From Desulfobacteraceae bacterium (GTDB taxonomy: Bacteria > Desulfobacterota > Desulfobacteria > Desulfobacterales > Desulfobacteraceae): DNA of 64,000 bases. The DNA is taken from assembly GCA_024225635.1 (NCBI GenBank), contig JAAEMK010000304.1, forward strand, positions 1 through 64,000, written 5' to 3'. Below, one piece after another: positions 10,301-19,666 of this stretch. The position numbers and the translations under genes were made by a program. The first letter of the stretch is position 1; each line of letters opens with the position of its first letter. A model generated the notes under the pieces. The model ran no database searches. It saw nothing but the letters and a program-made list of their open reading frames with translations, and had not been told where the DNA came from.

Positions 10301-13135
10301 CGGCACGAACGACATGGTTCCGGGCGCGGCCCCCGACACGGCGGAAGACTTGTGAACCTCCACCCATTGGTCCACATAATGGGTGAGATAGGCGTTGCCC
10401 GCACCCTTGACCCTGGAGGCCTTTGTCTTAAGCTGTTCAACGGAAAAACCGGTCTCGATGTTAGATACGGGGGCCCCTTTTTCATCCACCACAACAAAAG
10501 GAAACACGGCCTCCTCCCCCTGGTGGTAGAGCCAGTGATCGGATCTCAGGCCCACGAACCTGCTTCTGCCGAAAAAATCAGCCGACGCGGTTGATGCAAT
10601 GGACTTGCCCCGGTCGTCCCGGACGGCCGCCTCCACAACCAGCCGCCCAAAGGGAACGGCTTGGCCCGTAAGATCAAAGGCCTTCACAAGATCGCCCCTG
10701 TCATCCAGGTTCGCCCGGGTCTCGAAAATGGTGCGGCCATGAACCTCCTCTTCATCACCCTGGAAGATGAAATCCTTGACCAGGGGATGGGAGGATGAAA
10801 ACCGTCTCGGTTCCAGCCGGGCAAGAATCCTGGTGGAGGCATCGGTGTAGGGGCCGCCGGCATGGAGCCGGGCCGATGTGGCCACCTCGACCCTGGAGCC
10901 GGGCCTGAACCCATGGTTGTTGAGTTCGATCGCAACCCTGAAGGGGGACGGAACAAAATCGCTCACCAGAACCCGCAAGGGATTCCAGGCCATGTCGGTA
11001 AAATCAGATGAGAGTTCAAAATAGTACCAGCCCACGCTTCCGGTTTTCGCCACCTTGAACTCCCCGTCAAAGGCCCCGAAGGCGGAAAGCTCGATCCCGC
11101 TCTTTTCCAGCACCACCTTTCCAAGCGGGTCCATCACCTTAATGGTGTACCCCTTCCCGGGGGGCTCCACCAGGGTTTCATTGTTCTGGTCCCTGACATA
11201 AATCTTGTACTGGATGGTGTCTCCGGCACGGTAGACCCCCTGGGCCGTGGTGCCCCAGGTGTGAATGTGGCTGTAGCGCTGGTTGTGGCGGGAGGAAACA
11301 CTGTAGCCGGATGCCCTGTAGGTGTCGATGCGAAACCGTGGAGCCAGGGGCAGCAGGGCCATATCATCCTTTTTCACCACCTTGACAAAGAACTGCGGGT
11401 CGCTGTTCTCCCAGCCCCAGTCAAACAGTTCAAGGTCGGGGTCAAGGGTTAAGTTGCCGGGCAACAGGGCTGTCCCGTCCTCCCCGGTCACGGCCCTTGC
11501 AAGCACGGGCCGGTCGCTGTTCAATCCTTCGATGGAGTCCTTGTAGAGGGTGACTTCGGCATTGGACACGGGATTTCCGGTTTTCAGGTCCGCCACCCAG
11601 ACCAGGGTGTTGAAGTGGCCCGATTTGACATGGATCTGAAACGGGGTAACCTGGGCAAAAAAGGTTCTTTCCCGGTCCGACTTCCGAACCCCGGGTTGGC
11701 TGGATATGGTGCCGTACACGGCGCCGGACCCATTGGCAAGCATCTTTTTCACCCCAAGGGGCATCTTGAAGGCAACGTCCTCCGCCTTTGGCACCTGGGT
11801 TTCCGCGTCAAGGTTGTCGGCCCTGCCGTCAACGGTCAGCCGCTTGTAGTTGACCCTGACCCGGTCAAGATTGGTGACCACCAGGGGAACATCGGTGTCA
11901 ACCCCCTCTTCGATCACGGCAGTGTCGTGGTAAAGGGTGTAGTCGGGGACACGGTGATCCGTATGAAAGGAAAAATCCAATGGCGTTTCAAGCCGCCTTC
12001 CGAACTCGTCCCTGAGCCTGAGTTCGGTCTCCTTTATGCGGTAAGGGGTATGTGCCCTGAGCAGCTCAGGCAGGGAAATCCGGTAGGTCCGCCCCCGGGT
12101 ATGGGGAACGCCCAGGGAGGAGTAGGAGTAATAATTGGCCCAGGGATTGTAACCGGTCCTTTCGCTTCCAAGGCTTGGAATAAACTCCAGGGTCTTCCTG
12201 ACCTGGTCCACCATAACCGGGGAAGAGAATACAAGGGACGTGTAGCCGAGGGGGTTGGGCTTGAACCGCTCCCGGTCCTGTTTAACGCCGGCCCGGATCA
12301 GTGTTGGTTCGTTTTTGTTGTTAAGATAACATCTAAGCCCCAGGAACTTGAACTCCGGAAAGGTGTGAAACGCAACCAGGATGCGGCGGGAAGTTCCAGC
12401 CAACGGTCCCAGGGCGGATATGAGTCCCGGTTCCAGCATAAGGGTCACCGGGGCATCATGGGGAAGCTCTTTTTCAGGAGACACAAGCCATCTGGAACGT
12501 GCCTCCTCTTTTCCGCCAGGGCCGTCAACCAGAACCGGAGGATCGAGGTCATTGGGATGACGGGTTACCCCAAGGGTGATTCTCTTTCCGGATTCCCTTT
12601 TTAATCCCATGAAAATATGCTTTGCAACGGAAGCCTTTGTGACGGGCTGGTTGAACACCACCCGGATCACCGGGGTTCCGGGGGAGTGCCAGTTGTCGAA
12701 TCTTGTGTAGCGAACTTTCGGCGTCTTTGTGGTGAAGGTATGGACAAGGGAACGGTCCATGGTGGCGCCGTTCACGGCAACCAGGCCGGGCCTGAGGGTC
12801 AGTGTATAGCGGGTGGCGGGTTTCAGCCTGTTGGCCTCATCGAGCTCCAGACTGAGGGTGGAAGGCGTAAGCCACCGCCACTGGCCGTCCAGGGGAGGCG
12901 TGATGGTGACGGGAATCTCGGAACTGTCCCGCTCCATGCGGCCAAGGGGAACGACCTTTTGATTGAATTCAATGGTGATCTGCCGCTTTTGCGGAACATC
13001 CGCGCCCTGGGGAACGATCCGTGTGACCCCGAGGGATTGGCCGGCCTGGCAGACGGCAGGCGTTAAAAAATTGACCAAAACAGCGGCTGCCATGGACAGC
13101 CAGACAAAAACAAGGATTTCACCGAATGTTTTCAT
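7361..13135 (-). CDS. Alpha-2-macroglobulin family protein (YfhM-like protease trap)
   Basis: A very large (1924-residue) secreted or periplasmic protein. It starts with a signal peptide (MKTFGEILVFVWLSMAAAVL) and continues with MG1/MG2-type beta domains, an A2M domain (WNPSVQTDQEGRA) and the thioester motif CWEQ in YPYSCWEQKLS, followed by the alpha-helical complement-like domain. Bacterial A2Ms trap proteases that breach the outer membrane, and the paired PBP1C repairs the wall. The start at 13135 follows a good ribosome site (AGGAAGGA); an in-frame extension to 13234 has no signal-peptide logic. The thioester Cys and Gln are present, so it looks like the active type. Confidence 0.95.
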   Translation of the reverse strand: MKTFGEILVFVWLSMAAAVLVNFLTPAVCQAGQSLGVTRIVPQGADVPQKRQITIEFNQKVVPLGRMERDSSEIPVTITPPLDGQWRWLTPSTLSLELDEANRLKPATRYTLTLRPGLVAVNGATMDRSLVHTFTTKTPKVRYTRFDNWHSPGTPVIRVVFNQPVTKASVAKHIFMGLKRESGKRITLGVTRHPNDLDPPVLVDGPGGKEEARSRWLVSPEKELPHDAPVTLMLEPGLISALGPLAGTSRRILVAFHTFPEFKFLGLRCYLNNKNEPTLIRAGVKQDRERFKPNPLGYTSLVFSSPVMVDQVRKTLEFIPSLGSERTGYNPWANYYSYSSLGVPHTRGRTYRISLPELLRAHTPYRIKETELRLRDEFGRRLETPLDFSFHTDHRVPDYTLYHDTAVIEEGVDTDVPLVVTNLDRVRVNYKRLTVDGRADNLDAETQVPKAEDVAFKMPLGVKKMLANGSGAVYGTISSQPGVRKSDRERTFFAQVTPFQIHVKSGHFNTLVWVADLKTGNPVSNAEVTLYKDSIEGLNSDRPVLARAVTGEDGTALLPGNLTLDPDLELFDWGWENSDPQFFVKVVKKDDMALLPLAPRFRIDTYRASGYSVSSRHNQRYSHIHTWGTTAQGVYRAGDTIQYKIYVRDQNNETLVEPPGKGYTIKVMDPLGKVVLEKSGIELSAFGAFDGEFKVAKTGSVGWYYFELSSDFTDMAWNPLRVLVSDFVPSPFRVAIELNNHGFRPGSRVEVATSARLHAGGPYTDASTRILARLEPRRFSSSHPLVKDFIFQGDEEEVHGRTIFETRANLDDRGDLVKAFDLTGQAVPFGRLVVEAAVRDDRGKSIASTASADFFGRSRFVGLRSDHWLYHQGEEAVFPFVVVDEKGAPVSNIETGFSVEQLKTKASRVKGAGNAYLTHYVDQWVEVHKSSAVSGAAPGTMSFVPDEPGSYRLIARIKDSRGRSHTASIWFWVAGKGRVLWHEPEANVLTLIPEKESLQVGDTARYLVKNPFPGAKALVTIERYGVLKHWVETLEGSTPVIEFPIEPDFAPGFFFSVSLFSPRVAKPLGEGGVDLGKPLCRMGYHRVEVKDPAREIKVAVAPEKETYKPGELVRVALGADLGKDRKGEPVELAVAVLDEAVFDLIRKGRDHFDPLKGFYSVDGLDLVNYSLLQRLVGIQNFAKKGASPGGDGGAAISMRSLFKFVSYWNPSVQTDQEGRAAIEFTVPDNLTGWRVFAMAVTPTDRMGLGDRGFKVNRPTEVRPVMPNQVMEGDRFRAGFSVMNRTDTERVVTVKVSAQGSLDEKYPTITEKLTLAPFKRKTVFLPVTTEKEGEVRFQATARDHMDGDGMVHRVIVKPRKDLQTVAAYSSTVESRVSQALKIPGEIRTDKGSLGVVLSSTALGNLEPAILYMRDYPYSCWEQKLSKAIVAAGFSALSPYLDPEISWEDSDGVVATTLEQAVNFQAPNGGMAYFRAEDRYVSPYLSAYTALGLNWIKAAGYDVPEPVETKLYAYLEGFLKKDVVPGFYSRGMVATVRAVALAGLSASANNRVKTGDLGRLRPHVESMSLFGKAMFLQAALATPGGDAIAEEVAGSILARSNRTGGKISFTEELDSGYARLAATPMRANAAILSALTSFGQTHASLSKEIPTGLVRYITQTRGGRDHWESTQETVFSINALIEYARVYESRKTAMTVTASVDGEPLGTAGFQGKKQESVTLSRKIRPEDPDKTLALVVEKQGEGRLYYKAAMSYALENPPNRRINAGIDIRKEVRVERDGKSMLLASPMTLKRGDLVRVDIFISLAAPRNFVVVDDPVPGGLEPVNRELATSSLIDADRAEPAASDSGKVWREFSAGRWSFYHKELKHEAARFYSDWLAPGDYRLSYTAQAICEGTFAWLPVRAQEMYDMDVFGQGLESTLVVTDAQ

Positions 13136-13554
13136 AATGTCCTTCCTGGTAAAGGGGGTGGGCCTTTGAAGCAAAAAAAAGCAAAATAAAGATCCCTCTT
13201 TATTACCACAACTCGCGCAAAAATGCAGTATCAAGAAATGGGGGATACGGCTAAAAAGTAGAAGAAAAATGCGAGGAAAGAAAAAACGGGGGGCTGTTCC
13301 GGTTTAAGAGAGTTGGCCGATCTTAAAATACCGCTTAGATGCCGGTCGTCCCAGGAATGGCGGCATGTGGATTCCCTTAAGGGGACAGGCTGTTGTAGGC
13401 CTCGATGTAGGAAGGCGTAAGCTAAATTTGCTTCGCTCGTATCGATGGGGTCAGGCTTAGCTTATTGGCATTTTGTTGGTTTGATCAGGGATGTCGCAAT
13501 AAGCTAAGCCTGACCCCGGCTGTTGTACCCTGGGTCTGACCCCGAATGAGAACG
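13136..13554. other. Intergenic region with REP-like palindrome
   Basis: These 419 bases between the A2M gene and purQ contain no credible gene. The right half carries the large palindrome at 13447-13517 and a third partial copy of its GGTCTGACCCC end at 13533-13543. The promoter of the A2M-pbpC operon should lie at 13150-13300, but I could not pick it out with confidence. Confidence 0.6.
13447..13517. repeat. REP/MITE-like palindromic element
   Basis: Perfect 21-bp inverted arms (13447-13467 and 13497-13517) begin with GGGGTCAGGCTTAGCTTATT, and a 29-bp spacer separates them. Ends of the type AATAAGN..CTGACCCC resemble the palindromes that flank REP-associated tyrosine transposases (RAYT). 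A related half-arm occurs at 37840-37860. No transposase is present here, so it would be a non-autonomous copy. Confidence 0.7.
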
Positions 13555-14376
13555 TTAGAGGGTGGCGGCCATGTAATCGACCCCGTTTCTGAAGATCCGC
13601 ATGCCGGGGGTGAGCCCGGTATCCAGGGATTTGCCTTCGCGTTTCAGCGCCTCTTTTTGTCTTGCCCAGTCCGGATGGTTGGTTACGTGGTTATAGGCTT
13701 CCGGGTGGGGCATGAGGCCGAAGATGCGGCCCGTGGGGTCGCAGATGCCGGCAATGTCGTCCATGGAGCCGTTGGGGTTGAGGGGAAATTTTCCCCTTGC
13801 AGGCTCGTTGTTTTCATCGGCATACCGGAACACCACCTGGTTGTTGGCGATGAGGCGCTCGAGGAGCTCCTTGTCCGTCACAAACTTGCCCTCACCGTGC
13901 CTGACCGGCATGTCCGCCGAGGTCATTCCCTTTGTGAAAACGCAGGGGCTTTCTTCGTTACCCTTGAGGGTGACCCACTGGTCCCGGAAGTTTCCGCAGT
14001 CGTTCCAGGTCAATGCCACGGTCCTTGCCCGGTAGTCATTGTCCAGGCCCGGCAGAAGCCCCAGGTTGACCAGGGTCTGGAAGCCGTTGCAGATGCCGAT
14101 GACAAGGCGGCCCTTTTCAACAAAGGAGAGGAGCTTGTCGCCCAGGTGATTTTTCAGCTTCAGGGCCTGTACCACCCCTGCCCCGTGGTCGTCTCCCCAG
14201 GAGAATCCGCCGCCAAAGGCAAGGATGTGAAAATCGTCCAGATCCACCTTGCGGTCGACCAGGGCATTGATATGAACCCGCCGGGCCGTTGCCCCTGCAA
14301 GCTCAAAGGCGTAGGCGGTCTCCATATCGCAATTAAGTCCGAAACCGGTTAATACGAGCGCTCTTACCTCTTTCAT
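13555..14376 (-). CDS. purQ: Phosphoribosylformylglycinamidine synthase, glutaminase subunit
   Basis: Class I glutamine amidotransferase that feeds ammonia to PurL in step 4 of purine synthesis. The 273-residue protein has the catalytic Cys in VIGICNGFQ, and the His/Glu pair in PHPEAY. The start at 14376 overlaps the purL stop as ATGA, so translation is coupled. It is longer than the Bacillus PurQ (about 227 residues) and matches the long form found with large PurL proteins. Confidence 0.93.
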   Translation of the reverse strand: MKEVRALVLTGFGLNCDMETAYAFELAGATARRVHINALVDRKVDLDDFHILAFGGGFSWGDDHGAGVVQALKLKNHLGDKLLSFVEKGRLVIGICNGFQTLVNLGLLPGLDNDYRARTVALTWNDCGNFRDQWVTLKGNEESPCVFTKGMTSADMPVRHGEGKFVTDKELLERLIANNQVVFRYADENNEPARGKFPLNPNGSMDDIAGICDPTGRIFGLMPHPEAYNHVTNHPDWARQKEALKREGKSLDTGLTPGMRIFRNGVDYMAATL

Positions 14377-17300
14377 ACCATATCTCCCAAGGGCCTTGCC
14401 CAGACGGTTTCCATGGTGTCCACACACAAATCCACCAGGGTGGTACCGTCAAGGCCGTTGATTTTCAAGGATTTGTGGTCGTTGGTGACACGGCCCACAC
14501 AGGAACAGGCCATGCCCTTGAACAGCTTTTCGAAGGTTTCCCTGTTCTCCCCGGCGATTGTAACAACGAACCGGCCGGAAGATTCGGAAAAAAGCAGGGT
14601 GTCGTTTCTCAACCCACCCCCGGCACTGTCCTTCGGCACCTTTCCAAGGTCGATCTCCATGCCAAGGCCGCCCGCCATGGCGCACAGGGCCAGATGAACA
14701 CCAAGCCCCCCCCTTGCGACGGCGTGGGAGGATGCGACGATCTCCTGGTCAATGGCCTTTGAAAGGGCCTTGTAGACCACCTTGAACCGCTCGAAGGCCG
14801 CCTCGGGCACCTTGAGTCCCGTGGTTCCCATGAGTTCGTAGTATTCGGACGCCCCAAGCTCGTTCAGGGTATCCCCGAGCACATAGACCAGGTCCCCGTC
14901 CATCTTGGGGTCCATGGTGACCGCCTTTGCGGCATCCTCCACCACGCCCGTGGCTGAGAACTGCATGGTCGGCATGGCCGACACCTTGACGGACTCGCCG
15001 TACCCGCCCGTGAGATGGCCGTCCACATACATGGAGTCCTTGCCTGAAAGCAGGGGTACGCCATAGGCCATGCAGGCCTGTTTCAAGGCCCGGCAGGCCC
15101 TTACCAGCTGGGCCGCCTTGAACTTGCCGTCGGGATTCCTGACGGGATCATACCCGATGTTGGGCCAGCAAAAGTTATCCACCCCGCCCATGTGGTCAAG
15201 GGTGCCGCCCACGGCGATGATCCGGCGCACGGCCTCGTCAATGGTGCAGGTCATCATGTGAAAAGCGTCAATCTTCGAATACCAGGGCAGCAGGGCCTGG
15301 GAAAAGGCCAGCCCCTTTTTGGAGTCAAGCACCGGACGGATGACGGATGCGTCCGACGGAATGTTGCGGTTCACGCCCACCAGGGGTTTGACAACGCTTC
15401 CCCCCTGGACCTCGTGGTCGTACTGCCTTGTGATCCATTCCTTGGAGCAGATGTTGGGCCGGGAAAGCATGTCGCAAAGAAGCTTTTCATAATCCCGGGG
15501 CTCCCCAAGGACAGGTTCCATGAGTCCCCGGTTTTCAGGAGAGGTCCACACGGCATCGAACTCCCAGTCGGGAAAGCCTTTTTCAAGGAGATCCATGTCC
15601 ACATAGGCGCAGGTGTTGCCGTTATATTTGATGTGCAGCTTGCCCGTATCGGTATAAGTACCAATCACGGTACTCTCCACGGCGTGCTCGGCCGAGAGTT
15701 CCATGAACCGCTCGATATTTTCAGGGGGAACGGCAATGGTCATGCGCTCCTGGGATTCCGAAATCCAGATTTCCCACATGTCCAGGCCCTCGTACTTGAG
15801 GGGCACCTTTTCCAGGTCCACCTCGCAGCCGTTGCTGATCATGGCGGACTCGCCCACGGACGAGGAGAGGCCGCCGCCGCCGTTGTCCGTGATGAATCCG
15901 TAGAGTCCCTCGTCCCTTGCCGCCAGAAGGAAATCGTGCATCTTCTTCTGGGTGTAGGGATCGCCGATCTGAACATGACCGGCCGGGGTGGTTTCCGAAA
16001 GCACCTCGGAGGAGGCCGTGACCCCGTGGATGCCGTCCTTGCCGACCCTGCCCCCGCTCATGACGATGAGATCCCCGGGATGGGTCGCCTTTTCATGGCT
16101 GGGCTGATCCTTTACTTTTGCCGGCATGATGCCCAGGGCCGTGACAAACACCAGGCTCTTTCCCATGTAGCCGCTGTTGAACAGGGTCTGTCCGAATGTG
16201 GTGGGCACTCCGCTCTTGTTGCCGCCGTCCTTAACCCCTTCCACAACCCCGTCCAGGAGCCGCCTTGGATGAAGGGGCGGTGTCAGGGGACCGTCATAGT
16301 CGATATCCCCGACGCAGTATCCATAGCTTCCCATGATGAGCCTCGACCCCAGGCCCGTGCCCATGGGATCGCGGTAGACGCCGACGATACCGGTGATGGC
16401 ACCGCCGTAGGCCTCCATGTTGGAGGGGGAATTATGGGTCTCTCCCGTGATAACGTAATTGTTTGTTTCGTCAAAGCGGCCCACACCGGCATTGTCCCAG
16501 AGCACGGACACCACCCAGGATTTCCGGTCCTTGAGCTCAAGGGTGGGATCTTTGATGTAGGTTTTGAAGAGGTTGGCCTCGATACGGGTTTCGCCGGTTT
16601 CGCTGTCAAGGTAGGTGAACACACCCTGGAAGGTGTTGTGGTTGCAGTGGTCGCTCCGCGCCTGGGAGATATATTCAAGCTCCACATCCGTGGGCTCGGC
16701 AAGACCGGCTTTCTTCCGTGACTTGCGCACTTCAGGGTCCAGGAAATACTCCCGGATCACCGGGATGTCCCTGGGATTGAGGGCCAGGTTCCGCTGGTCG
16801 CTGATCTCCTGGAGTTCCCGGTCCGAGCCGATGCTCACGACGGCGAACTCGGGTTCGTGGTCCAGCAGCACCCTGGCGGGCTTTGTGCCGGTCCCGGTTT
16901 CCGGGTCCCACTGGTCGGCGGAGAACACCTTCCACTGCTGGATGATGGGGTTGGACAGAAGTTCCCTGGCCAGGGTCTCCATCTGTTCCCGGGTGAGGCC
17001 GTTACCCTTGATGGTGTACCGTTTCGAGGTGTACACCCCCTCTTCCGGCAGAAACTTGCGTTTCAACAGATCTTCCACGGCCTCCACGGCCGTGCTGGCC
17101 GGGTTGTCCCGGACCCCGGGCCTGAGGCCTATCCAGATGCACCAGTCAAATTTAAAGTCCAGGGGAGCAAGGGAGGAGACCTGGGTCACGGGGTTGGTAA
17201 GGATTTCATCCTTTATGATTCCAAGCTGATCCCGGGTAAAATCCGCGTCCAGGGTAACAAGGTTGATGGTTCTGACATCCAAAACGTCGATATTGAAATA

Positions 17301-17381
17301 ATTAAAGGCCTTTTTTTTCAGACTTGCGGCTTCCGCATCAAAAAGTTCGGGCTTTAAAGCAATCTCGATAGAGGAGATCAT
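14373..17381 (-). CDS. purL: Phosphoribosylformylglycinamidine synthase, large synthetase subunit
   Basis: Converts FGAR to FGAM using ATP and ammonia from PurQ. About 1002 residues long, it carries an N-terminal PurS-like region (about 1-170) fused to two AIR-synthase-type halves (SQARSDHCNHNTF, TGETHNSPSNMEAYGGA, DNGGGGLSSSVGE, SGKDSM). The start is placed at Met5 of the longest frame because GGTGG lies just upstream. The four extra codons and that ribosome site come from a tandem duplication of the rseP 3' end (17383-17459). Confidence 0.94.
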   Translation of the reverse strand: MISSIEIALKPELFDAEAASLKKKAFNYFNIDVLDVRTINLVTLDADFTRDQLGIIKDEILTNPVTQVSSLAPLDFKFDWCIWIGLRPGVRDNPASTAVEAVEDLLKRKFLPEEGVYTSKRYTIKGNGLTREQMETLARELLSNPIIQQWKVFSADQWDPETGTGTKPARVLLDHEPEFAVVSIGSDRELQEISDQRNLALNPRDIPVIREYFLDPEVRKSRKKAGLAEPTDVELEYISQARSDHCNHNTFQGVFTYLDSETGETRIEANLFKTYIKDPTLELKDRKSWVVSVLWDNAGVGRFDETNNYVITGETHNSPSNMEAYGGAITGIVGVYRDPMGTGLGSRLIMGSYGYCVGDIDYDGPLTPPLHPRRLLDGVVEGVKDGGNKSGVPTTFGQTLFNSGYMGKSLVFVTALGIMPAKVKDQPSHEKATHPGDLIVMSGGRVGKDGIHGVTASSEVLSETTPAGHVQIGDPYTQKKMHDFLLAARDEGLYGFITDNGGGGLSSSVGESAMISNGCEVDLEKVPLKYEGLDMWEIWISESQERMTIAVPPENIERFMELSAEHAVESTVIGTYTDTGKLHIKYNGNTCAYVDMDLLEKGFPDWEFDAVWTSPENRGLMEPVLGEPRDYEKLLCDMLSRPNICSKEWITRQYDHEVQGGSVVKPLVGVNRNIPSDASVIRPVLDSKKGLAFSQALLPWYSKIDAFHMMTCTIDEAVRRIIAVGGTLDHMGGVDNFCWPNIGYDPVRNPDGKFKAAQLVRACRALKQACMAYGVPLLSGKDSMYVDGHLTGGYGESVKVSAMPTMQFSATGVVEDAAKAVTMDPKMDGDLVYVLGDTLNELGASEYYELMGTTGLKVPEAAFERFKVVYKALSKAIDQEIVASSHAVARGGLGVHLALCAMAGGLGMEIDLGKVPKDSAGGGLRNDTLLFSESSGRFVVTIAGENRETFEKLFKGMACSCVGRVTNDHKSLKINGLDGTTLVDLCVDTMETVWARPLGDMV

Positions 17382-17382
17382 A

Positions 17383-17459
17383 TTATCCACCATTGAAAGT
17401 CTTAGTATATCATTATAAAATTATCCACCATTAAAAAGTCTTAGTATATCATTATAAAA
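17383..17459. repeat. 38-bp tandem duplication at the rseP/purL junction
   Basis: Two near-identical adjacent copies (about 17383-17420 and 17421-17459, one substitution and one extra A) contain ATTATCCACCATT followed by AGTCTTAGTATATCATTATA. The right copy encodes the last codons of rseP and its stop. The left copy supplies the ribosome site and upstream ATG of purL. Coordinates are good to about one base. Confidence 0.8.
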
Positions 17460-18491
17460 AACGAATACCATGAGGGCCAGGAGAAGCACGATACCGAACT
17501 GGTTGGCTTTTTCCCGGAGTCCCTCGCTAGCGGGTTTTCCCGTGAGTGCCTCGACGCCAAAGAAGAAAAGATGGCCGCCGTCAAGCACGGGCACGGGGAA
17601 AAGATTGATGATGCCAAGGTTGATGCTCAGCATGGCAATGAAAAAAGCCAGGTTGGCAATACCTGCCTGCGCCTGCTGCCCTGCGATCTGGGCGATCATG
17701 ATGGGGCCGCCCAGGGTTTTTGGAGAGACCGATCCACTGAAGATCTTCGCCACGGAGAGAACCGTCAGCCGGATGATATCCCATGTCCGCACCAGGGCCG
17801 TTCCCATGGCCTGGAACGGGTTAAGGCGCTCATGGACCATATCCCCCGAGGCTGAGATGCCGATCATGGGCTTTTCAATGGTTTCCCCGAAGATATTGGT
17901 GGTGGTCGATATTGCCGGAACAACGTTGAAACTCAGGTTTTGATCGGCCCGTTCTATAAGAATCTCAAGGGAGGTTCCCCGTGCCTTGCCAATGAGGGCA
18001 ACCATGTCGTCCCAGGAATGGACCTCGTTTCCGTCAATGGCCACAATCCGGTCCCCGGGCTTGATACCGGCGGAAATCGCCGGAGAATCATCAGCCACCG
18101 TTCCCACCACGGCTTTGACATAATAACTGCCGGAGACCTGAAACAGGACATAGAAGATCAGGATGGCCAGCAGGAAGTTGAACACCGGGCCTGCGGCAAC
18201 GATGAGGCTCTTCTGGTAAAGTTTCTTGTGGTTGAACGAAAGGGAGATGTCCTTGGCGGCGATCCGGGCATCCGGGTCCTCCCCCACCATCTTCACGTAT
18301 CCGCCCAGGGGAATCATGGAGAGGCAGTAATCCGTCATTCCGACCTTTTTTTTGTAAACCTTGGGCCCGAATCCCAAGGAAAAGGTTTCAACCCCGACGC
18401 CAAACAGCCGCGCCACCAGGAAATGGCCCAACTCGTGGAAAAAAATCAGAACTCCCAGTACAACCACAAATGCAACCAATGAATGACCCAT
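17421..18491 (-). CDS. rseP: Site-2 intramembrane zinc protease RseP
   Basis: Membrane metalloprotease of the M50 family that cuts anti-sigma factors and leftover signal peptides. The 356-residue protein has the zinc motif HELGH in FFHELGHFLVARLFG, one PDZ domain (about residues 110-200, GIKPGDRIVAIDGNE), and the second metal-binding motif LDGGH in PVLDGGHLFFF. Only one PDZ is evident, whereas E. coli RseP has two. It follows dxr in the standard order. Confidence 0.95.
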   Translation of the reverse strand: MGHSLVAFVVVLGVLIFFHELGHFLVARLFGVGVETFSLGFGPKVYKKKVGMTDYCLSMIPLGGYVKMVGEDPDARIAAKDISLSFNHKKLYQKSLIVAAGPVFNFLLAILIFYVLFQVSGSYYVKAVVGTVADDSPAISAGIKPGDRIVAIDGNEVHSWDDMVALIGKARGTSLEILIERADQNLSFNVVPAISTTTNIFGETIEKPMIGISASGDMVHERLNPFQAMGTALVRTWDIIRLTVLSVAKIFSGSVSPKTLGGPIMIAQIAGQQAQAGIANLAFFIAMLSINLGIINLFPVPVLDGGHLFFFGVEALTGKPASEGLREKANQFGIVLLLALMVFVFYNDILRLFNGG

Positions 18492-18504
18492 AATACCTTC
18501 CTTG

Positions 18505-19653
18505 CTAAATTAGGGCTTCGGCCGTATGCCGGGCCCAACGGTCTGCTTCAACTATATCGGAAAGCGTGGGAGAGTCAACCCTGTTGTGTCGTGTCATGGT
18601 GGTCTCGACAATCCTGAAGATCCCGGGAAAATCGATCTTTGAACCAAGGAATGCATCAACCGCAACCTCGTTGGCCGCGTTCATGACAGCAGGCAGGGTG
18701 CCCTTCCGGGTGCACGCCTCAACGGCAAATCCGATGGAGGGAAAACGTTCTGTATCCGGGGCCTCGAACACGAGCCCCTTCATGGAAGTGAAATCGGGAA
18801 AATCAAGGCCGAGATCAAGGCGTTCCGGCCAGGAAAAGGCGAGGGAGATGGCGGTTTTCATGTCAGGTACGCCCATCTGGGCCATGACTGAACCGTCATG
18901 GAATCCGACCATGGAGTGCACGATGCTCTGGGGATGCACCAGCACCTCTACCCGGTCCACCGGCATGTCAAAGAGGTGGACCGCCTCGATGATCTCCAGT
19001 CCCTTGTTCATGAGGGTGGCGGAATCTATGGAAATCTTGCACCCCATGTTCCAGGTGGGATGGCTCAGGGCGTCCTTGGGTTTGATGCCGGCGAATTGTT
19101 CGGCCGGTGTGTTGCGAAACGGACCGCCGGAGGCCGTGAGAAAAATCTTTTTGGCGTCCCTGTCCCGGTTTCCGGCAAGGCACTGGAATATGGCGGAATG
19201 CTCGCTGTCCACAGGAAGGATGGTCACGCCCTTTTCCCTTGCAAGGCCCATGACCAGCTCCCCGGCCATCACCAGGGTCTCCTTGTTGGCAAGGGCGACC
19301 TCTTTTTGCGCCTCGATGGCGGAAATGGCCGGCATGAGGCCCGCGGCCCCCACCATGGCCAGCAGCACCATATCGACATTATCGTGGCTTGCGGCATGGG
19401 CGTACCCCTGATCACCAAACACGATCTCGGGGATATGATTTCCGGTAACCCGCTCCCTCAACTTTTTGGCATGGAGCTCATCGATCACCACTGCGGTTTC
19501 GGGTTTAAAGATCTCGATCTGGCGGGCAAGGAGATCAACATTGGTTGCCGCGGTAAGCACCCTGACATCAAACCGGTCCGGGTGCATGGCGACAACATCA
19601 AGCGCGCTGGTTCCGATGGAACCGGTGGAGCCTAGGATGGATAGTCGTTTCAT
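18505..19653 (-). CDS. dxr: 1-deoxy-D-xylulose 5-phosphate reductoisomerase
   Basis: NADPH-dependent second step of the MEP isoprenoid pathway, making MEP from DXP. The 382-residue protein starts with the Rossmann motif LGSTGSIGTSALDVV and has the substrate and metal motifs PVDSEHSAIFQCL and SIDSATLMNKGLEIIEA. It works upstream of ispE (also in this window) and of uppS, which uses its downstream products. Confidence 0.96.
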   Translation of the reverse strand: MKRLSILGSTGSIGTSALDVVAMHPDRFDVRVLTAATNVDLLARQIEIFKPETAVVIDELHAKKLRERVTGNHIPEIVFGDQGYAHAASHDNVDMVLLAMVGAAGLMPAISAIEAQKEVALANKETLVMAGELVMGLAREKGVTILPVDSEHSAIFQCLAGNRDRDAKKIFLTASGGPFRNTPAEQFAGIKPKDALSHPTWNMGCKISIDSATLMNKGLEIIEAVHLFDMPVDRVEVLVHPQSIVHSMVGFHDGSVMAQMGVPDMKTAISLAFSWPERLDLGLDFPDFTSMKGLVFEAPDTERFPSIGFAVEACTRKGTLPAVMNAANEVAVDAFLGSKIDFPGIFRIVETTMTRHNRVDSPTLSDIVEADRWARHTAEALI

Positions 19654-19666
19654 AATATATCAATAA

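Noticed and set aside
15192..16721. 509-residue plus-strand ORF inside purL
   Set aside because: Antisense shadow of purL with no known motif.
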